Shown here: positions 16,280 through 26,201 of the stretch, one piece after another
Numbering within the stretch: the first letter of the stretch is position 1
Layout of the letters: the number at the start of each line of letters is the position of its first letter
Origin: UBA3775 sp964584255
GTDB taxonomy: Bacteria; Bacillota; Clostridia; Lachnospirales; Lachnospiraceae
Length of the DNA: 64,000 nt
Direction of reading: 5' to 3'
Assembly (NCBI GenBank): GCA_964584255.1
Contig: CAZOZM010000001.1
Span: 186,001 to 250,000, forward strand
The notes under the pieces: model-generated
What the model was told of the DNA's origin: nothing
The model's database searches: none
What the model saw: the letters and a program-made list of their open reading frames with translations, nothing else
Translations under genes and position numbers: made by a program

Positions 16280-19111
16280 TTAATCCTCACCAAGCTTTAA
16301 TGCCTGGGCAATCTTCATGGAAGAAAGAATTCTTGCAAGCAGGAAGAAACAAATGGCAAGCATGGCAACAACACATATTGCTATTCTTATCATATCTCCT
16401 GCCCCTGTTATTACCTCAGACGGTAAAGCAGAATATGTAGGTGAATACGCTAACTGGATTAATGGTACAAAAAGTTTTGCCGAAAAGATACCGATAAAAA
16501 CGCCGTACAAAATTGGAAGAACTGAGCCGAAAAGGTGTTCACAGACGAGCATATGAATAATTTCCTTCATTGACATACCCATTGCTCTGTAAATTCCAAA
16601 GATTAATTCTCTTGATTTAATGGATGTTATCCAATAAATCAGGAATCCGATCATACTTAAAATCAGAATTACGACAAAAGTTATGGTAAGCATTCCGCTT
16701 GTAACCTGGAAAAACGGTTCTTCCTTAATCTGATCACTCAATACCGTTGCATCAACAAATTTTGTATATGAGAGACCGTTATTTTCAGCAAAATCATATA
16801 CAGGCTGTGTTTCATCGCAATTTATCCAAATTTCATATGGTTCAATGCCATATGTTTTCCTTGCTGTTTCCATATTGCATACAACAAGATAATGTTCAAG
16901 ATAGTCCATTGAGCCATCTGCCGTTTTACCATATACCTTGGATTCATATCCCGGCCACACTTCAACAATTGCAGCAACGTTCAGCTTTAACTGGCTCATT
17001 GACGAACCTAATTCATCTGTACGATAAACAGTAAAAGTGTCTCCTACTGATAATCCCGCCACATCGGCATAATTTTTTGAAATTACGGCTCCATACGGAT
17101 CCTTTGCAATTTCATTAAGATAATTATACCAATGAATCTCCGTTACATCATCCGGCATATATGCAGTCAAGCCGAATTCATCAGTAGTTATTGCCATAAA
17201 TGTAGCTGACCTTTTAAGTATATCCGTTCCGCTTGAAACACCGGCCGAGGTATCATATATAACCTTTGTATATGCATTAATCGAACCTTCCAATTCTCTG
17301 TAAATAGTGTCATCCGGTTCTTCATATACAATCGGCGGTTCTCTATATCCTGCCCTTATTGCGGAAATATTACTTTTCCATGTCTGCTTTAATGTGAGCA
17401 CCGCTCCGTTATCATAATAAATCCGGCTTTCTTCATTATCATTTATTGAACGTGCCGTTGTTGCATTAAAGATTCCCAGGGCAAGTGTAAGTACAAGGAA
17501 AACTATTATAAATCCCTGTTTTCTTATTGATTTATTTATTTGCATGAAAGCAGCATATGTAGCCGGTTTCCATTTTTTCATTCCTATTCTGTATATCAGA
17601 GACAATAATAGCGGAACAAATCTTAAGAGAATCAATGCTCCAGACAGAATAAATACCGTTGATGAAAAATACAATAACGGGTCCAATGCCCCTCCGTTAT
17701 TTATTTTTTCGATTATTGCGTCCTTTTGATTTGAAAACTGATACAATCCGTACAGCGAAACAAGCAAAAGAATGAAATCTAACCAGACTTTCTGCCACAA
17801 CGGCTTTTTCTTTTTCTTCTTGTTTGTTTTCTGCTCAACTATACTAAAATTTGCATATTTAAAAACAGGAAGTGTCATGATAATAATGGCGGCAAGTGCT
17901 GCAATTATTGCATAAATAACGGACGTCAGTGTAAAATGTACTTCCAGTGTACTTCTTACCGAAAACTCAAGGAAGGATTTTGTCTGGCCGAAAATTACAC
18001 AAAACAGATATCCCAGCGGCAATCCGATTACTATTCCTGCCAGAGAAATTATGGTTCCCTGAAGAAGATATGACAGAATCATCTGCTTCCTGCTTACTCC
18101 ACGGCTCTTAAGCATTGCAATTTCACTCTGTTCGACAGATATAATCTGGTTCGATACCATAAAAATGAAAACACATAAGAGAATAAGTACAGGTATTTGG
18201 AAAATCCACATACTTATTACAACCTTGGTAGAACCTCCCCTATATGTGGAAATCGATTCCTCATATGGAAATTCATACTGGTACAGACCGTTATTCTTTG
18301 AATCCTCTCTGATTATATTGTCTGCTGCAATAAAATCATTTAATTCAGATGTCTTTATTGTGCGATAGTCAAAAATCGAATAATATTCAGCATCGACAGA
18401 CATAATCATTCCGTCACCCGTCATAAATATATTCTTAAATGCCGTATCACTTATAAAAAGAGTTCCATCATAATCTAAAGGATCATTAATCCAATACAAA
18501 TCGTTATCCTTATTAGAACCAAAAACACCGGTAACTTTTAATTTAATAGGTTTGTTGTCCTTATCAGTAAGTTCGGTAGTGATCACATCACCGATAAGTA
18601 TTTTACTGCTTGTAAGAACACTTTCACTTATTATACATTCATAAATACCATCCTGCGGTTCTTCCGAATACATATCACCGTATATAATATTTACATGTTC
18701 ACCCATGTCAGACATATTTGAAATGGAAACATTGCATCTGTCCTGATTTTCGCGAAGCTGCTCAAAATAACAGGCAAGAACCGGAGTTTCAAAATATCTT
18801 ATATTATACAAGGACTCATGACTGTACATAGAGCCAAGTTTTTCTGCGGCCTCATATGGTTCAGGAAAAACCTCCGAGGAGTACAGTTTAAAACGTGAAT
18901 CAGAAAGAGTTCCGTAAACCTTAACATAAGACGGATATTTATTACTCTCCGTCATTTGTTCCTCAAGCTGATCCGTAAGCATTTTTTGAAGTGCCGCTGA
19001 AGTATACATCGGATTACAACATGCTATTGCTATGAGTAAAAATGTTCCTATCAAAAGGCAGGATATCAGCCACTTCTTGTTTAATATCTTCTGAGTTATA
19101 AATCTAAACAT
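16280..19111 (-). CDS. FtsX-type ABC transporter permease, large
   Basis: A 943-residue membrane protein. One transmembrane segment lies at about residues 15-33, followed by a long extracytoplasmic domain to about 290. Next come a group of segments including VISMWIFQIPVLILLCVFIF and YLLQGTIISLAGIVIGLPLG, a second large outer domain, and three C-terminal segments containing the FtsX-like LIFGIYRAMGMSMKEI. The MacB-like duplicated layout means a single chain can supply both permease halves. It is followed by two ATPases and preceded by two lipoprotein adaptors. The substrate (peptide, lipid, lantibiotic or envelope protein) is not revealed by sequence. Confidence 0.9.
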   Translation of the reverse strand: MFRFITQKILNKKWLISCLLIGTFLLIAIACCNPMYTSAALQKMLTDQLEEQMTESNKYPSYVKVYGTLSDSRFKLYSSEVFPEPYEAAEKLGSMYSHESLYNIRYFETPVLACYFEQLRENQDRCNVSISNMSDMGEHVNIIYGDMYSEEPQDGIYECIISESVLTSSKILIGDVITTELTDKDNKPIKLKVTGVFGSNKDNDLYWINDPLDYDGTLFISDTAFKNIFMTGDGMIMSVDAEYYSIFDYRTIKTSELNDFIAADNIIREDSKNNGLYQYEFPYEESISTYRGGSTKVVISMWIFQIPVLILLCVFIFMVSNQIISVEQSEIAMLKSRGVSRKQMILSYLLQGTIISLAGIVIGLPLGYLFCVIFGQTKSFLEFSVRSTLEVHFTLTSVIYAIIAALAAIIIMTLPVFKYANFSIVEQKTNKKKKKKPLWQKVWLDFILLLVSLYGLYQFSNQKDAIIEKINNGGALDPLLYFSSTVFILSGALILLRFVPLLLSLIYRIGMKKWKPATYAAFMQINKSIRKQGFIIVFLVLTLALGIFNATTARSINDNEESRIYYDNGAVLTLKQTWKSNISAIRAGYREPPIVYEEPDDTIYRELEGSINAYTKVIYDTSAGVSSGTDILKRSATFMAITTDEFGLTAYMPDDVTEIHWYNYLNEIAKDPYGAVISKNYADVAGLSVGDTFTVYRTDELGSSMSQLKLNVAAIVEVWPGYESKVYGKTADGSMDYLEHYLVVCNMETARKTYGIEPYEIWINCDETQPVYDFAENNGLSYTKFVDATVLSDQIKEEPFFQVTSGMLTITFVVILILSMIGFLIYWITSIKSRELIFGIYRAMGMSMKEIIHMLVCEHLFGSVLPILYGVFIGIFSAKLFVPLIQLAYSPTYSALPSEVITGAGDMIRIAICVVAMLAICFFLLARILSSMKIAQALKLGED

Positions 19112-19120
19112 ATGGCCTCC

Positions 19121-21238
19121 TTAGTACTTAACACAAACATCACCTTCATGAAGTCCGTTTATAATCCACGTATATTCACTTGAAATATCAGAGGTATTGG
19201 CAGCCTCAACATATTTCTTTACAACAGAATCACCATATTCCGTATAAACAAAGAATTTAAATCCGGTATCTGAAGATTCATACTGAAGATATGCAGACGA
19301 AATCAGCAATACATTGTCAATCTCCATGTTTTTGTATTTAACAGAAACTGAATTCTTGTTTATATTCAGCACCTGCATTGGATCATCAAGGCAAATGCCT
19401 GCTTTTGTATAGCTTTTGATAAACGAACTTGACTCCGTAACACTTCCTTTTATCTCATTTGTAAGAGACATAACAGTAACTTCCGTATTAAACATCAAGG
19501 CTCCGTTAAATGCATGCTTAACCGACTGCTGTTCCGTATCATTTACAGTTAAATTAAACTCATTTATGTCATAAACAGAACCTGCCGACTCTCCGGCTTT
19601 AACTTCTACACCCTTAACAAAAACCATTGATGATTCCGAAGCGCGATACAGTCCTGATTCAGGTGCCGTTACCGTAATGGTTTCGCCATTTTTTATTTTA
19701 AGATAGACCTCATATTTCTTCGATGCCTCTTCCAGTGAGGAATTTAAACCGTCTACATAAGAATCTCTGTTGTACTTTAATTCTTCAAGCTCATATTCCA
19801 GAAGAACTTTATCTCTTTGATTTGCAGCATTTTTTATCTGTTCTTCTTTGTCGGAAATCTGACCGTCATATGATTCAATTGAAGTTTTAACACTGTCACT
19901 TAATTCAGCATACTCTGAAAGAACACGTTCAATTTCAGAATCCTTTACTGTCGGATTTATTGTGAAAAGTTCCTGTCCTTTTTCAACTTCAAAATCACTG
20001 CTTCCTGTAACATAAACCTCTCCGATTTTACCGGAAACAGGGCACTCAACCGGATATGATAAGGAATCCATTTCCAAACCGGAAATTACGTCATAACTTT
20101 CATATGAACCGTATTTTACCTCACAGCTTTCCGGTTCGGAGGTCCATGATGCACAATCGTCCATGTAATAAACTTCGTCTCCGACAGATAAACCCGAGAC
20201 AATTTCCGTATAATAATCAGTAGTTATACCTGTTGTTACAGGGACCCTTTCTTCATTACCATTTTTATTTAAACGGATACAATAGTAAGAATTTGCAGTG
20301 TCTCCCGGGTAAACAGACTCATTTGGAACATATATGCAATCCTTGGCCTCTGAAGATTTACCTGAAACAAAAGCATATGTACCTGCATCAACCGAAGAAT
20401 CCAAATCATCGATTACGAAACGGGTATTATACTTTTTTCCTAAGAGTTCATACTCATTCATTTCAGCAATTGTATATTCCACAAGTTGTACATCAGAGTA
20501 CTTCTTCTCACCGATTTGAATCTCTATGTCGGTTAATTCCTTAATCTCATTATAATAGGAATAGTCTAATTCAACATATTTAACCGATGTATCTGCAATT
20601 GTAAGAACCGAATCTCCTGATTCCACTCCGGTCTTACCGCCTCCAACCGAAAGAGATACAATAATACCGTCACAAGGAGCAATAATATCTGAGCCGCCGG
20701 CACCTTCTAAAAGAGTTTCGTACTGACTTTTCAATTCATTATACTCAGCTTCCCTGTTTTTTTTCTCCATCTCGAAGTCAAGCGCCATTTTTTCTATATC
20801 CAATTTGTACAGTTCATATTCCATTCCGCTCATGGATGCAAGCGCATTATTCATGGAAGTAATTATTTCATTATTCTGCTGCTCATAGTAGTCACATATG
20901 GTTTCATATGTCTCATATTTATATTTGAGATGTTCCAATGCCTTCTCATAATCGGCATCCACGGAGAAAATAACATCGCCTTCTTTTACGGTATCTCCTG
21001 CCTTATAACCGATGTCATAAGCCTCACCGGATAATGATGCTTCCACACTGATAAACTCAGGTGTAACACATGCACTATATGTTTTTACTGATGATATGTT
21101 TCCCTTTTCTACAGTATAATAAACCTTTAAAGCCGTGTTTGACTTGATAAGTTCAGGTACATTGTTTCCACATGCAGTAAGTCCTGTTGACAAAGAAATA
21201 CATATGCAGATTGCTGAAATTTTCTTTAATATGTTCAT
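19121..21238 (-). CDS. HlyD/MacA-like lipoprotein adaptor, large
   Basis: A 705-residue lipoprotein. The signal peptide MNILKKISAICICISLSTG ends in lipobox LTAC. It has a biotinyl-lipoyl-like hairpin with a coiled coil at about 85-200, then DIIAPCDGIIVSL typical of membrane fusion proteins. A second lipoyl-like half with another coiled coil (about 440-520) and TVTAPESGLYRASES follows. The internal duplication makes it about twice a normal adaptor. The start at 21238 is preferred because AGGAGG touches the ATG at 21244. It lies between the smaller adaptor and the permease. Confidence 0.82.
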   Translation of the reverse strand: MNILKKISAICICISLSTGLTACGNNVPELIKSNTALKVYYTVEKGNISSVKTYSACVTPEFISVEASLSGEAYDIGYKAGDTVKEGDVIFSVDADYEKALEHLKYKYETYETICDYYEQQNNEIITSMNNALASMSGMEYELYKLDIEKMALDFEMEKKNREAEYNELKSQYETLLEGAGGSDIIAPCDGIIVSLSVGGGKTGVESGDSVLTIADTSVKYVELDYSYYNEIKELTDIEIQIGEKKYSDVQLVEYTIAEMNEYELLGKKYNTRFVIDDLDSSVDAGTYAFVSGKSSEAKDCIYVPNESVYPGDTANSYYCIRLNKNGNEERVPVTTGITTDYYTEIVSGLSVGDEVYYMDDCASWTSEPESCEVKYGSYESYDVISGLEMDSLSYPVECPVSGKIGEVYVTGSSDFEVEKGQELFTINPTVKDSEIERVLSEYAELSDSVKTSIESYDGQISDKEEQIKNAANQRDKVLLEYELEELKYNRDSYVDGLNSSLEEASKKYEVYLKIKNGETITVTAPESGLYRASESSMVFVKGVEVKAGESAGSVYDINEFNLTVNDTEQQSVKHAFNGALMFNTEVTVMSLTNEIKGSVTESSSFIKSYTKAGICLDDPMQVLNINKNSVSVKYKNMEIDNVLLISSAYLQYESSDTGFKFFVYTEYGDSVVKKYVEAANTSDISSEYTWIINGLHEGDVCVKY

Positions 21239-21251
21239 CTTCATCCTCCTG

Positions 21252-22439
21252 CTATTCCTTTTCTTTGTTTGAAACGCCCTTTATAACCTTATTGGTTATG
21301 ACTGTATCTCCAACTTCCAGGCCGCTTTTTATTTCTACTGTTTCGTCTGACATTACACCAATCTCAACTTCCTGTATACGTCTGGACCCATCATCGTTTT
21401 CCATATATACAGCATATTTGTCTATTCCTGCACCGATAAGAACATCCTTTGGAATACACACTACCTGTTCTGCTGACTCAATGACAAAAACAAAAACCCC
21501 TTTAATGGATGTATCTCTGCCTGTCGGCAATTCGGATAAATCACCCGTAGGCATAAATTTAATTCTATATGTGGTTGATTCTTCACTGATTTTTTCTTTT
21601 GAAGTGCATACAAAATCCATACTTACTTTTTCAAGGGTGTAATTATCCTTATTGTCCCAAAAATTATTTGCATTTTCCTCATATACCCTATATTCCAAAT
21701 CAGCAGTATATGTCTCACCCTCAGTAAAAAAATCAGGATTCTTTGTTACTGATGAAATATCCGGAATATCATCATCAATTGAAATCAGAAGCTCGTCAGA
21801 CGTATGTATCCATCCCTCTCCGTCATCAGCAATATATGATACATTTCCATCCATTGTTGCAACAATGTTCCATTTAGAAATTTCATCAGATGCCTCATTA
21901 AACTGCATCTGTAAAATCACCTGGTCATCATACAGTTCCGAAATTTTAGCCAATATATCATCCAAAACCGACTCATCATAACTCTGATTGTATGTTTCAT
22001 AGATATCTTTTCGTCTTGTTTCAATATTTAAAAGAGAATTATAGTAATCAATCGATTCATTGCAAAGTTTAAGTGAATTTTCAGCTTCCAGATACTCGTT
22101 ATATAAAGCATCCGCATCCGTCGGTCTGCATACCATCAGAACCTGTCCTGCTTTAACCTCATCACCGACTGCCACATTGATTTCTGAAATCGTATATGTA
22201 GGTGATGGAGAATAGAGTGAAACTGAAAATGCCTTTTTTACTGAAACGGAAACCTCCTCTGTTTTATATACGTCTCCGAGTTCCGCCTCAACAAACGAAA
22301 AGCTGTCATCTTCTATTGTCTTTGCTATAGGTGCAACTTTGTTCTGTTCCTTTTCAACCGAAAAAGAACAGCCCGAAGTTGAAATCAAAGCCGCCCCCAA
22401 AGCAGCTGACAGCATTATTCTTTTTAAATCCCAATGCAT
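21252..22439 (-). CDS. HlyD/MacA-like lipoprotein adaptor
   Basis: A 395-residue lipoprotein with lipobox STSGC at about residue 24. Features of a periplasmic-adaptor fold are INVAVGDEVKAGQVLMVCRP (lipoyl half), a coiled coil at about 100-180, and TMDGNVSYIADDGEGW. The C-terminus holds the beta-barrel-like EIGVMSDETVEIKSGLEVGD followed by TVITNKVIK. The ATG at 22439 has TTGGAGG upstream. It is the first exporter gene, only 18 bases after fhs, so it is likely read from the fhs promoter. Confidence 0.82.
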   Translation of the reverse strand: MHWDLKRIMLSAALGAALISTSGCSFSVEKEQNKVAPIAKTIEDDSFSFVEAELGDVYKTEEVSVSVKKAFSVSLYSPSPTYTISEINVAVGDEVKAGQVLMVCRPTDADALYNEYLEAENSLKLCNESIDYYNSLLNIETRRKDIYETYNQSYDESVLDDILAKISELYDDQVILQMQFNEASDEISKWNIVATMDGNVSYIADDGEGWIHTSDELLISIDDDIPDISSVTKNPDFFTEGETYTADLEYRVYEENANNFWDNKDNYTLEKVSMDFVCTSKEKISEESTTYRIKFMPTGDLSELPTGRDTSIKGVFVFVIESAEQVVCIPKDVLIGAGIDKYAVYMENDDGSRRIQEVEIGVMSDETVEIKSGLEVGDTVITNKVIKGVSNKEKE

Positions 22440-22457
22440 TATATCCTCCAATTTTGG

Positions 22458-24128
22458 TCAGAATAAACCAACAATTTTTCCTTCTTCATTAACATCTATC
22501 ATTTCAGCAGCCGGTACTTTAGGAAGACCCGGCATGGTCATAACATTACCTGTTAAAACAACAACAAAGCCCGCTCCTGCATTTACATATATATCACTGA
22601 TTGTCATTGTAAAATTCTCAGGACGACCAAGTTTTGTTGCATCATCAGATAAAGAATACTGATTTTTTGCAATACAGACAGGAAGCTTAGAAAAACCTAT
22701 TTCTTCAATATGGTTAAGTTTCTTCATTACTCCGTTTGCAAAGTAAACATCTGCAGCTCCATAGATTTCTTTGCAGATTGTTTCAATTTTTTCCTTAATC
22801 GAAAGTTCATCGTCGTACAGATATCTGAACTCTGATTTTTCATTTTCAAGAACTTCACATACTTTTTCGGCAAGTTCCATTCCGCCTTCTCCGCCTTTTT
22901 CCCATACTTCTGAGAGTGCAAAACGACATCCGCGCTCAGTACAGAATCCTTTTACAAATGCAAGTTCAGCTTCCGTATCCGACGAAAATCTGTTTAATGT
23001 TACGATAACCGGAACACCATATTTTTTGAGATTCTCAATGTGTTTTTCAAGATTTACTATTCCTTTTTCAAGGGCTTCAAGATTCTCAGCACCAAGTTCA
23101 TTTTTAGGAATTCCGCCATTATATTTAAGTGCTCTTACCGTTGCAACCAAAACAACTGCATCCGGTTTCAAATTACCAAGTCGGCATTTAATATCAAAAA
23201 ATTTCTCAGCACCAAGGTCTGCACCAAAACCAGCTTCAGTGATTGTTATGTCGGCAAGTTTTAATGATGCCTTTGTAGCTATGATTGAATTACATCCATG
23301 TGCAATATTGGCAAACGGACCTCCATGAACAATGGCCGGAGTATTTTCAACCGTCTGAATGAGATTAGGCAAGATTGCATCCTTAAGCAAAGCTGCCATT
23401 GCACCTACCGCCTTGAGATCCTCAGCAGTTACCGGTTTACCGTCATATGTATATGCTACTATTATTTTTGCAAGCTTTTTCTTAAGATCATTGAGGTCAT
23501 TTGCAAGACAGAGAACCGCCATAATCTCAGATGCCACACTGATAATAAAGTGGTCCTCCCTTACCTGTCCGTTTGCCTTAGGTCCTAAGCCGATAACAAT
23601 ATTTCTGAGTGCTCTGTCATTCATATCAACACATCTCTTCCATGTTATCTGTTTTGGATCGATATTTAAGGCATTTCCCTGATGAATATGGTTATCAAGC
23701 ATTGCTGCAAGAAGGTTGTTTGCAGATGTTATGGCATGAAAATCACCGGTAAAATGAAGATTTAATTCGTCCATTGGAACAACCTGAGCATAACCGCCTC
23801 CTGCAGCGCCGCCCTTAATTCCGAAACATGGTCCGAGTGATGGTTCTCTCAAGGCTATACATGACTTAATTCCCTTTTTATGTAACGCCTGTCCTAAACC
23901 AACTGTTGTTGTTGTCTTTCCTTCACCGGCAGGTGTTGGATTTATGGCAGTAACAAGAACGAGTTTGCCGTCTTCTCTTTCCTTAAGTGAATCTAAATAT
24001 TCGGCAGAAATCTTAGCCTTATATTTGCCATACATTTCTATATCATCCTCAGTCATACCAAGCTTTGATGCCACAACCTTTATAGGCTGCATTTTTGCTT
24101 CCTGAGCTATTTCAATATCTGTCTTCAT
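22458..24128 (-). CDS. fhs: Formate-tetrahydrofolate ligase
   Basis: A 556-residue enzyme that makes 10-formyl-THF from formate, ATP and THF for purine and one-carbon metabolism. Motifs: the ATP loop TPAGEGKTTTTVGLGQAL, the GIKGGAAGGGYAQVVPMDEL segment and FGADLGAEKFFDIKCR. Length is standard. The start at 24128 has GGAGG. It is transcribed from the extended -10 promoter at 24210-24215 and appears to lead the exporter operon, an arrangement with no obvious functional logic. Confidence 0.97.
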   Translation of the reverse strand: MKTDIEIAQEAKMQPIKVVASKLGMTEDDIEMYGKYKAKISAEYLDSLKEREDGKLVLVTAINPTPAGEGKTTTTVGLGQALHKKGIKSCIALREPSLGPCFGIKGGAAGGGYAQVVPMDELNLHFTGDFHAITSANNLLAAMLDNHIHQGNALNIDPKQITWKRCVDMNDRALRNIVIGLGPKANGQVREDHFIISVASEIMAVLCLANDLNDLKKKLAKIIVAYTYDGKPVTAEDLKAVGAMAALLKDAILPNLIQTVENTPAIVHGGPFANIAHGCNSIIATKASLKLADITITEAGFGADLGAEKFFDIKCRLGNLKPDAVVLVATVRALKYNGGIPKNELGAENLEALEKGIVNLEKHIENLKKYGVPVIVTLNRFSSDTEAELAFVKGFCTERGCRFALSEVWEKGGEGGMELAEKVCEVLENEKSEFRYLYDDELSIKEKIETICKEIYGAADVYFANGVMKKLNHIEEIGFSKLPVCIAKNQYSLSDDATKLGRPENFTMTISDIYVNAGAGFVVVLTGNVMTMPGLPKVPAAEMIDVNEEGKIVGLF

Positions 24129-24150
24129 AAAATCCTCCGATGTGTTTTTT

Positions 24151-24215
24151 CTGTACCAGTACAGTAATGAGTATTACGTGAAAATGCAAGGCATGTTTCA
24201 CACTCTAGTATTATA
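24151..24215 (-). promoter_or_regulatory. fhs promoter (extended -10) and leader hairpins
   Basis: TGTGCTATAAT, read on the minus strand with TATAAT at 24210-24215, is an extended -10; no good -35 is present at 17 bases. The leader has two adjacent small hairpins, GTAAT-ACTC-ATTAC and CTGTAC-TG-GTACAG (24151-24164), followed by an A run. The conserved core of the THF riboswitch was not recognised. Confidence 0.5.
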
Positions 24216-24378
24216 GCACATGTCATATAAATAAAAAACAAAAACTTCCTTTATTTATGGGCTTTCTATGCTTATTTTGTAATTTTTGTATCAGACCGGT
24301 AATCATATAAATTTCATTTATTGAGATGATCTTTTGTGAATTTTTTAACTTATTATTCCCTTATTTTGTTTTTTCAAG

Positions 24379-24384
24379 TATAAT
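24379..24384 (+). promoter_or_regulatory. Possible -10 box of the HAD phosphatase gene
   Basis: A perfect TATAAT lies 34 bases before the start codon, in AT-rich sequence. The hexamer at 17-base distance (TTCCCT) is poor, so only the -10 is supported. Confidence 0.35.
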
Positions 24385-24417
24385 CCATTTGCTATCATAA
24401 TTTAGGAGGATCTATTA

Positions 24418-25059
24418 ATGAAATACAAAGCTCTGATATTTGACCTGGATGGCACTCTTTTATATACATTGGAAGACCTGATGAACAGCACAAACTACGC
24501 ACTTTCCAAGTTTTCCTATCCGCAAAGAACCATTGAAGAAATACAGTATTTCATCGGAAACGGTGTGGCTGTTCTTATGAAAAGAAGTGCTCCTAAAGGC
24601 TGTTCGGAAGAAAGGCTCAGTGAGCTTCTTGCTATTTTTAAAGAGCACTACATGAAACATATGTATGACACCACAAAAGCATATGATGGAATTATAGATA
24701 TGCTGAAAGTACTTAAGAAAACCGGATACAAGACTGCAATTGTCTCCAATAAACTTGATGCAGCCGTAAAAGAACTTGATAAACTTTACTTCGACGGTCT
24801 GTTTGATGATGCAGTCGGTGCTCCTCCTCATGCAAAAAAACCGGATCCTTACAGTGTTTACGAATGTATGAGGAAACTGAACGTAGCACCTGAGGAATGC
24901 ATATATATCGGAGACACCGATGTTGACCTTGAAACAGCTCATAATGCCGGGCTTAAATGTATCGGTGTTTCCTGGGGATTCAGAGGACATGAATTTCTTC
25001 AAAACATAAATTGTGATTATATAATTGATAATCCGGCTGATATTTTCAAATTAGTATAA
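24418..25059 (+). CDS. HAD-family hydrolase, phosphoglycolate phosphatase-like
   Basis: A 213-residue HAD phosphatase. Motif I is FDLDGTLL, motif II IVSNK, motif III Lys in AKKPDPYSV, and motif IV YIGDTDVDLETAHNAG. A helical cap at about residues 15-80 places it with Gph/PpaX-like enzymes; the true substrate cannot be told from sequence. The start is set by TAGGAGGATC. It is a single-gene transcript with its own terminator, divergent from fhs. Confidence 0.88.
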   Translation: MKYKALIFDLDGTLLYTLEDLMNSTNYALSKFSYPQRTIEEIQYFIGNGVAVLMKRSAPKGCSEERLSELLAIFKEHYMKHMYDTTKAYDGIIDMLKVLKKTGYKTAIVSNKLDAAVKELDKLYFDGLFDDAVGAPPHAKKPDPYSVYECMRKLNVAPEECIYIGDTDVDLETAHNAGLKCIGVSWGFRGHEFLQNINCDYIIDNPADIFKLV

Positions 25060-25088
25060 AAAAGGAGTGAGATAATCTCACTCCTTTT
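25060..25088 (+). terminator. Terminator after the HAD phosphatase gene
   Basis: Perfect 13-bp arms AAAAGGAGTGAGA / TCTCACTCCTTTT with a 3-base loop directly after the stop codon. The A/T-rich ends make it usable in both directions, and manA ends convergently at 25176. Confidence 0.88.
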
Positions 25089-25175
25089 AAAATCACTCCA
25101 ATTATGCATCGTTGTTTCAGGGAACCGAATCCGATTCCGTCTTATTCTGATAATATGCATAAGAAATATCACATA

Positions 25176-26105
25176 TCAGACATAACTTCTGATGAGCATC
25201 ATATCACCTTCAAGTGTATATTCACCATATCCGGCAGGAATAATAAAATGATCACCCTTTTTAATGTCGATTCCGTTAATCTTTCCACTGCCTTCACACA
25301 CACTTACGTTCATAAACGGATCATCCATATCAAAACTTATAGTTCCCTTCACATCAAGTTTTTCAACCGAATAATAATCACATGTTATAAGATGGGTGAT
25401 TACGCAGTCACCAAGGTCACTTACAACCATATTGTTACCGTCATCTTCCACAAACGGAGCCTTTATTACATCTATGCTCTGTTTTACATGAAGCTGTCTT
25501 GGTTTACCATTCTGTAATCTGTCATAATCATATACTCTGTATGTGATATCACTGTTCTGCTGAGTTTCAAGAATAACCGTTCCTCCCTTAATTGCATGAA
25601 GAGTACCCGGATTAATCTGGAAAAAATCACCTTTATGTACCGGAACTTCTCTGATAAATTCATTCCATCTTGCATTTGTGATCATATCTGCAACTTCATT
25701 ACTGTCCTTTGCATTATGTCCGATTACTATTTTAGTATTTTCCTCACAATCCAAAATATACCAGCACTCAGTTTTGCCAAGAGAACCATTTTCATTTTTT
25801 CCGGCATATTCATCATCCGGATGAACCTGAATACTTAAATCATCTTTGGCATCAATTATCTTTATAAGAAGAGGGAATCTGTCACTGTCATAGTTGCCAA
25901 ATAACTCTCTGTGTTCATTCCATAATTCCGAGAGGTTTTTTCCTTCATATTTCCCACCGGTTACTATGCAGTCACCGTTTGGATGTGCACTTATTGCCCA
26001 GCATTCACCGGTATCATCACCTGGTATATCATAGCCGAAATTTCTGAGCTTATTTCCTCCCCAAATCATTTCCTTAAATACAGGTTTTAAAAAAAGTAAA
26101 TCCAT
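25176..26105 (-). CDS. manA: Mannose-6-phosphate isomerase, class I
   Basis: A 309-residue short (Bacillus-type) phosphomannose isomerase converting mannose-6-P to fructose-6-P. The zinc-site motif is SIQVHPDDEYAG, with a further His in PGTLHAIKGGT and an Arg in ITYRVYDYDR. The ATG at 26105 (MDLLFLKPVF) has GAGGA five bases upstream; the in-frame ATG at 26117 overlaps that site. It closes the mannan pathway together with the mutase at 27577 and the phosphorylase at 29427. Confidence 0.95.
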   Translation of the reverse strand: MDLLFLKPVFKEMIWGGNKLRNFGYDIPGDDTGECWAISAHPNGDCIVTGGKYEGKNLSELWNEHRELFGNYDSDRFPLLIKIIDAKDDLSIQVHPDDEYAGKNENGSLGKTECWYILDCEENTKIVIGHNAKDSNEVADMITNARWNEFIREVPVHKGDFFQINPGTLHAIKGGTVILETQQNSDITYRVYDYDRLQNGKPRQLHVKQSIDVIKAPFVEDDGNNMVVSDLGDCVITHLITCDYYSVEKLDVKGTISFDMDDPFMNVSVCEGSGKINGIDIKKGDHFIIPAGYGEYTLEGDMMLIRSYV

Positions 26106-26121
26106 TTCATTCCTCATTTCC

Positions 26122-26187
26122 GCTCACAAAAGTGAGCACAGTAAGATTTATCCGTTTTTACGGGATACCGGAATCATCTGCCGGTAT
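26122..26187. repeat. Two short hairpins between the GH5 gene and manA
   Basis: GCTCAC-AAAA-GTGAGC (26122-26137) and ATACCGG-N9-CCGGTAT (26165-26187) are perfect short inverted repeats. On the minus strand the second lies 15 bases after the GH5 stop and has no U-run. They may be weak terminator or mRNA-processing structures rather than a clean stop. Confidence 0.5.
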
Positions 26188-26201
26188 AAATCAGACGGTT
26201 C

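Noticed and set aside
22771..23682. Long plus-strand frames opposite fhs.
   Set aside because: They mirror the well-conserved fhs coding sequence, lack ribosome-binding sites and match no family.
24129..24417. A THF riboswitch upstream of fhs.
   Set aside because: The leader has only two short hairpins and I could not find the conserved core or pseudoknot elements of the folate riboswitch.
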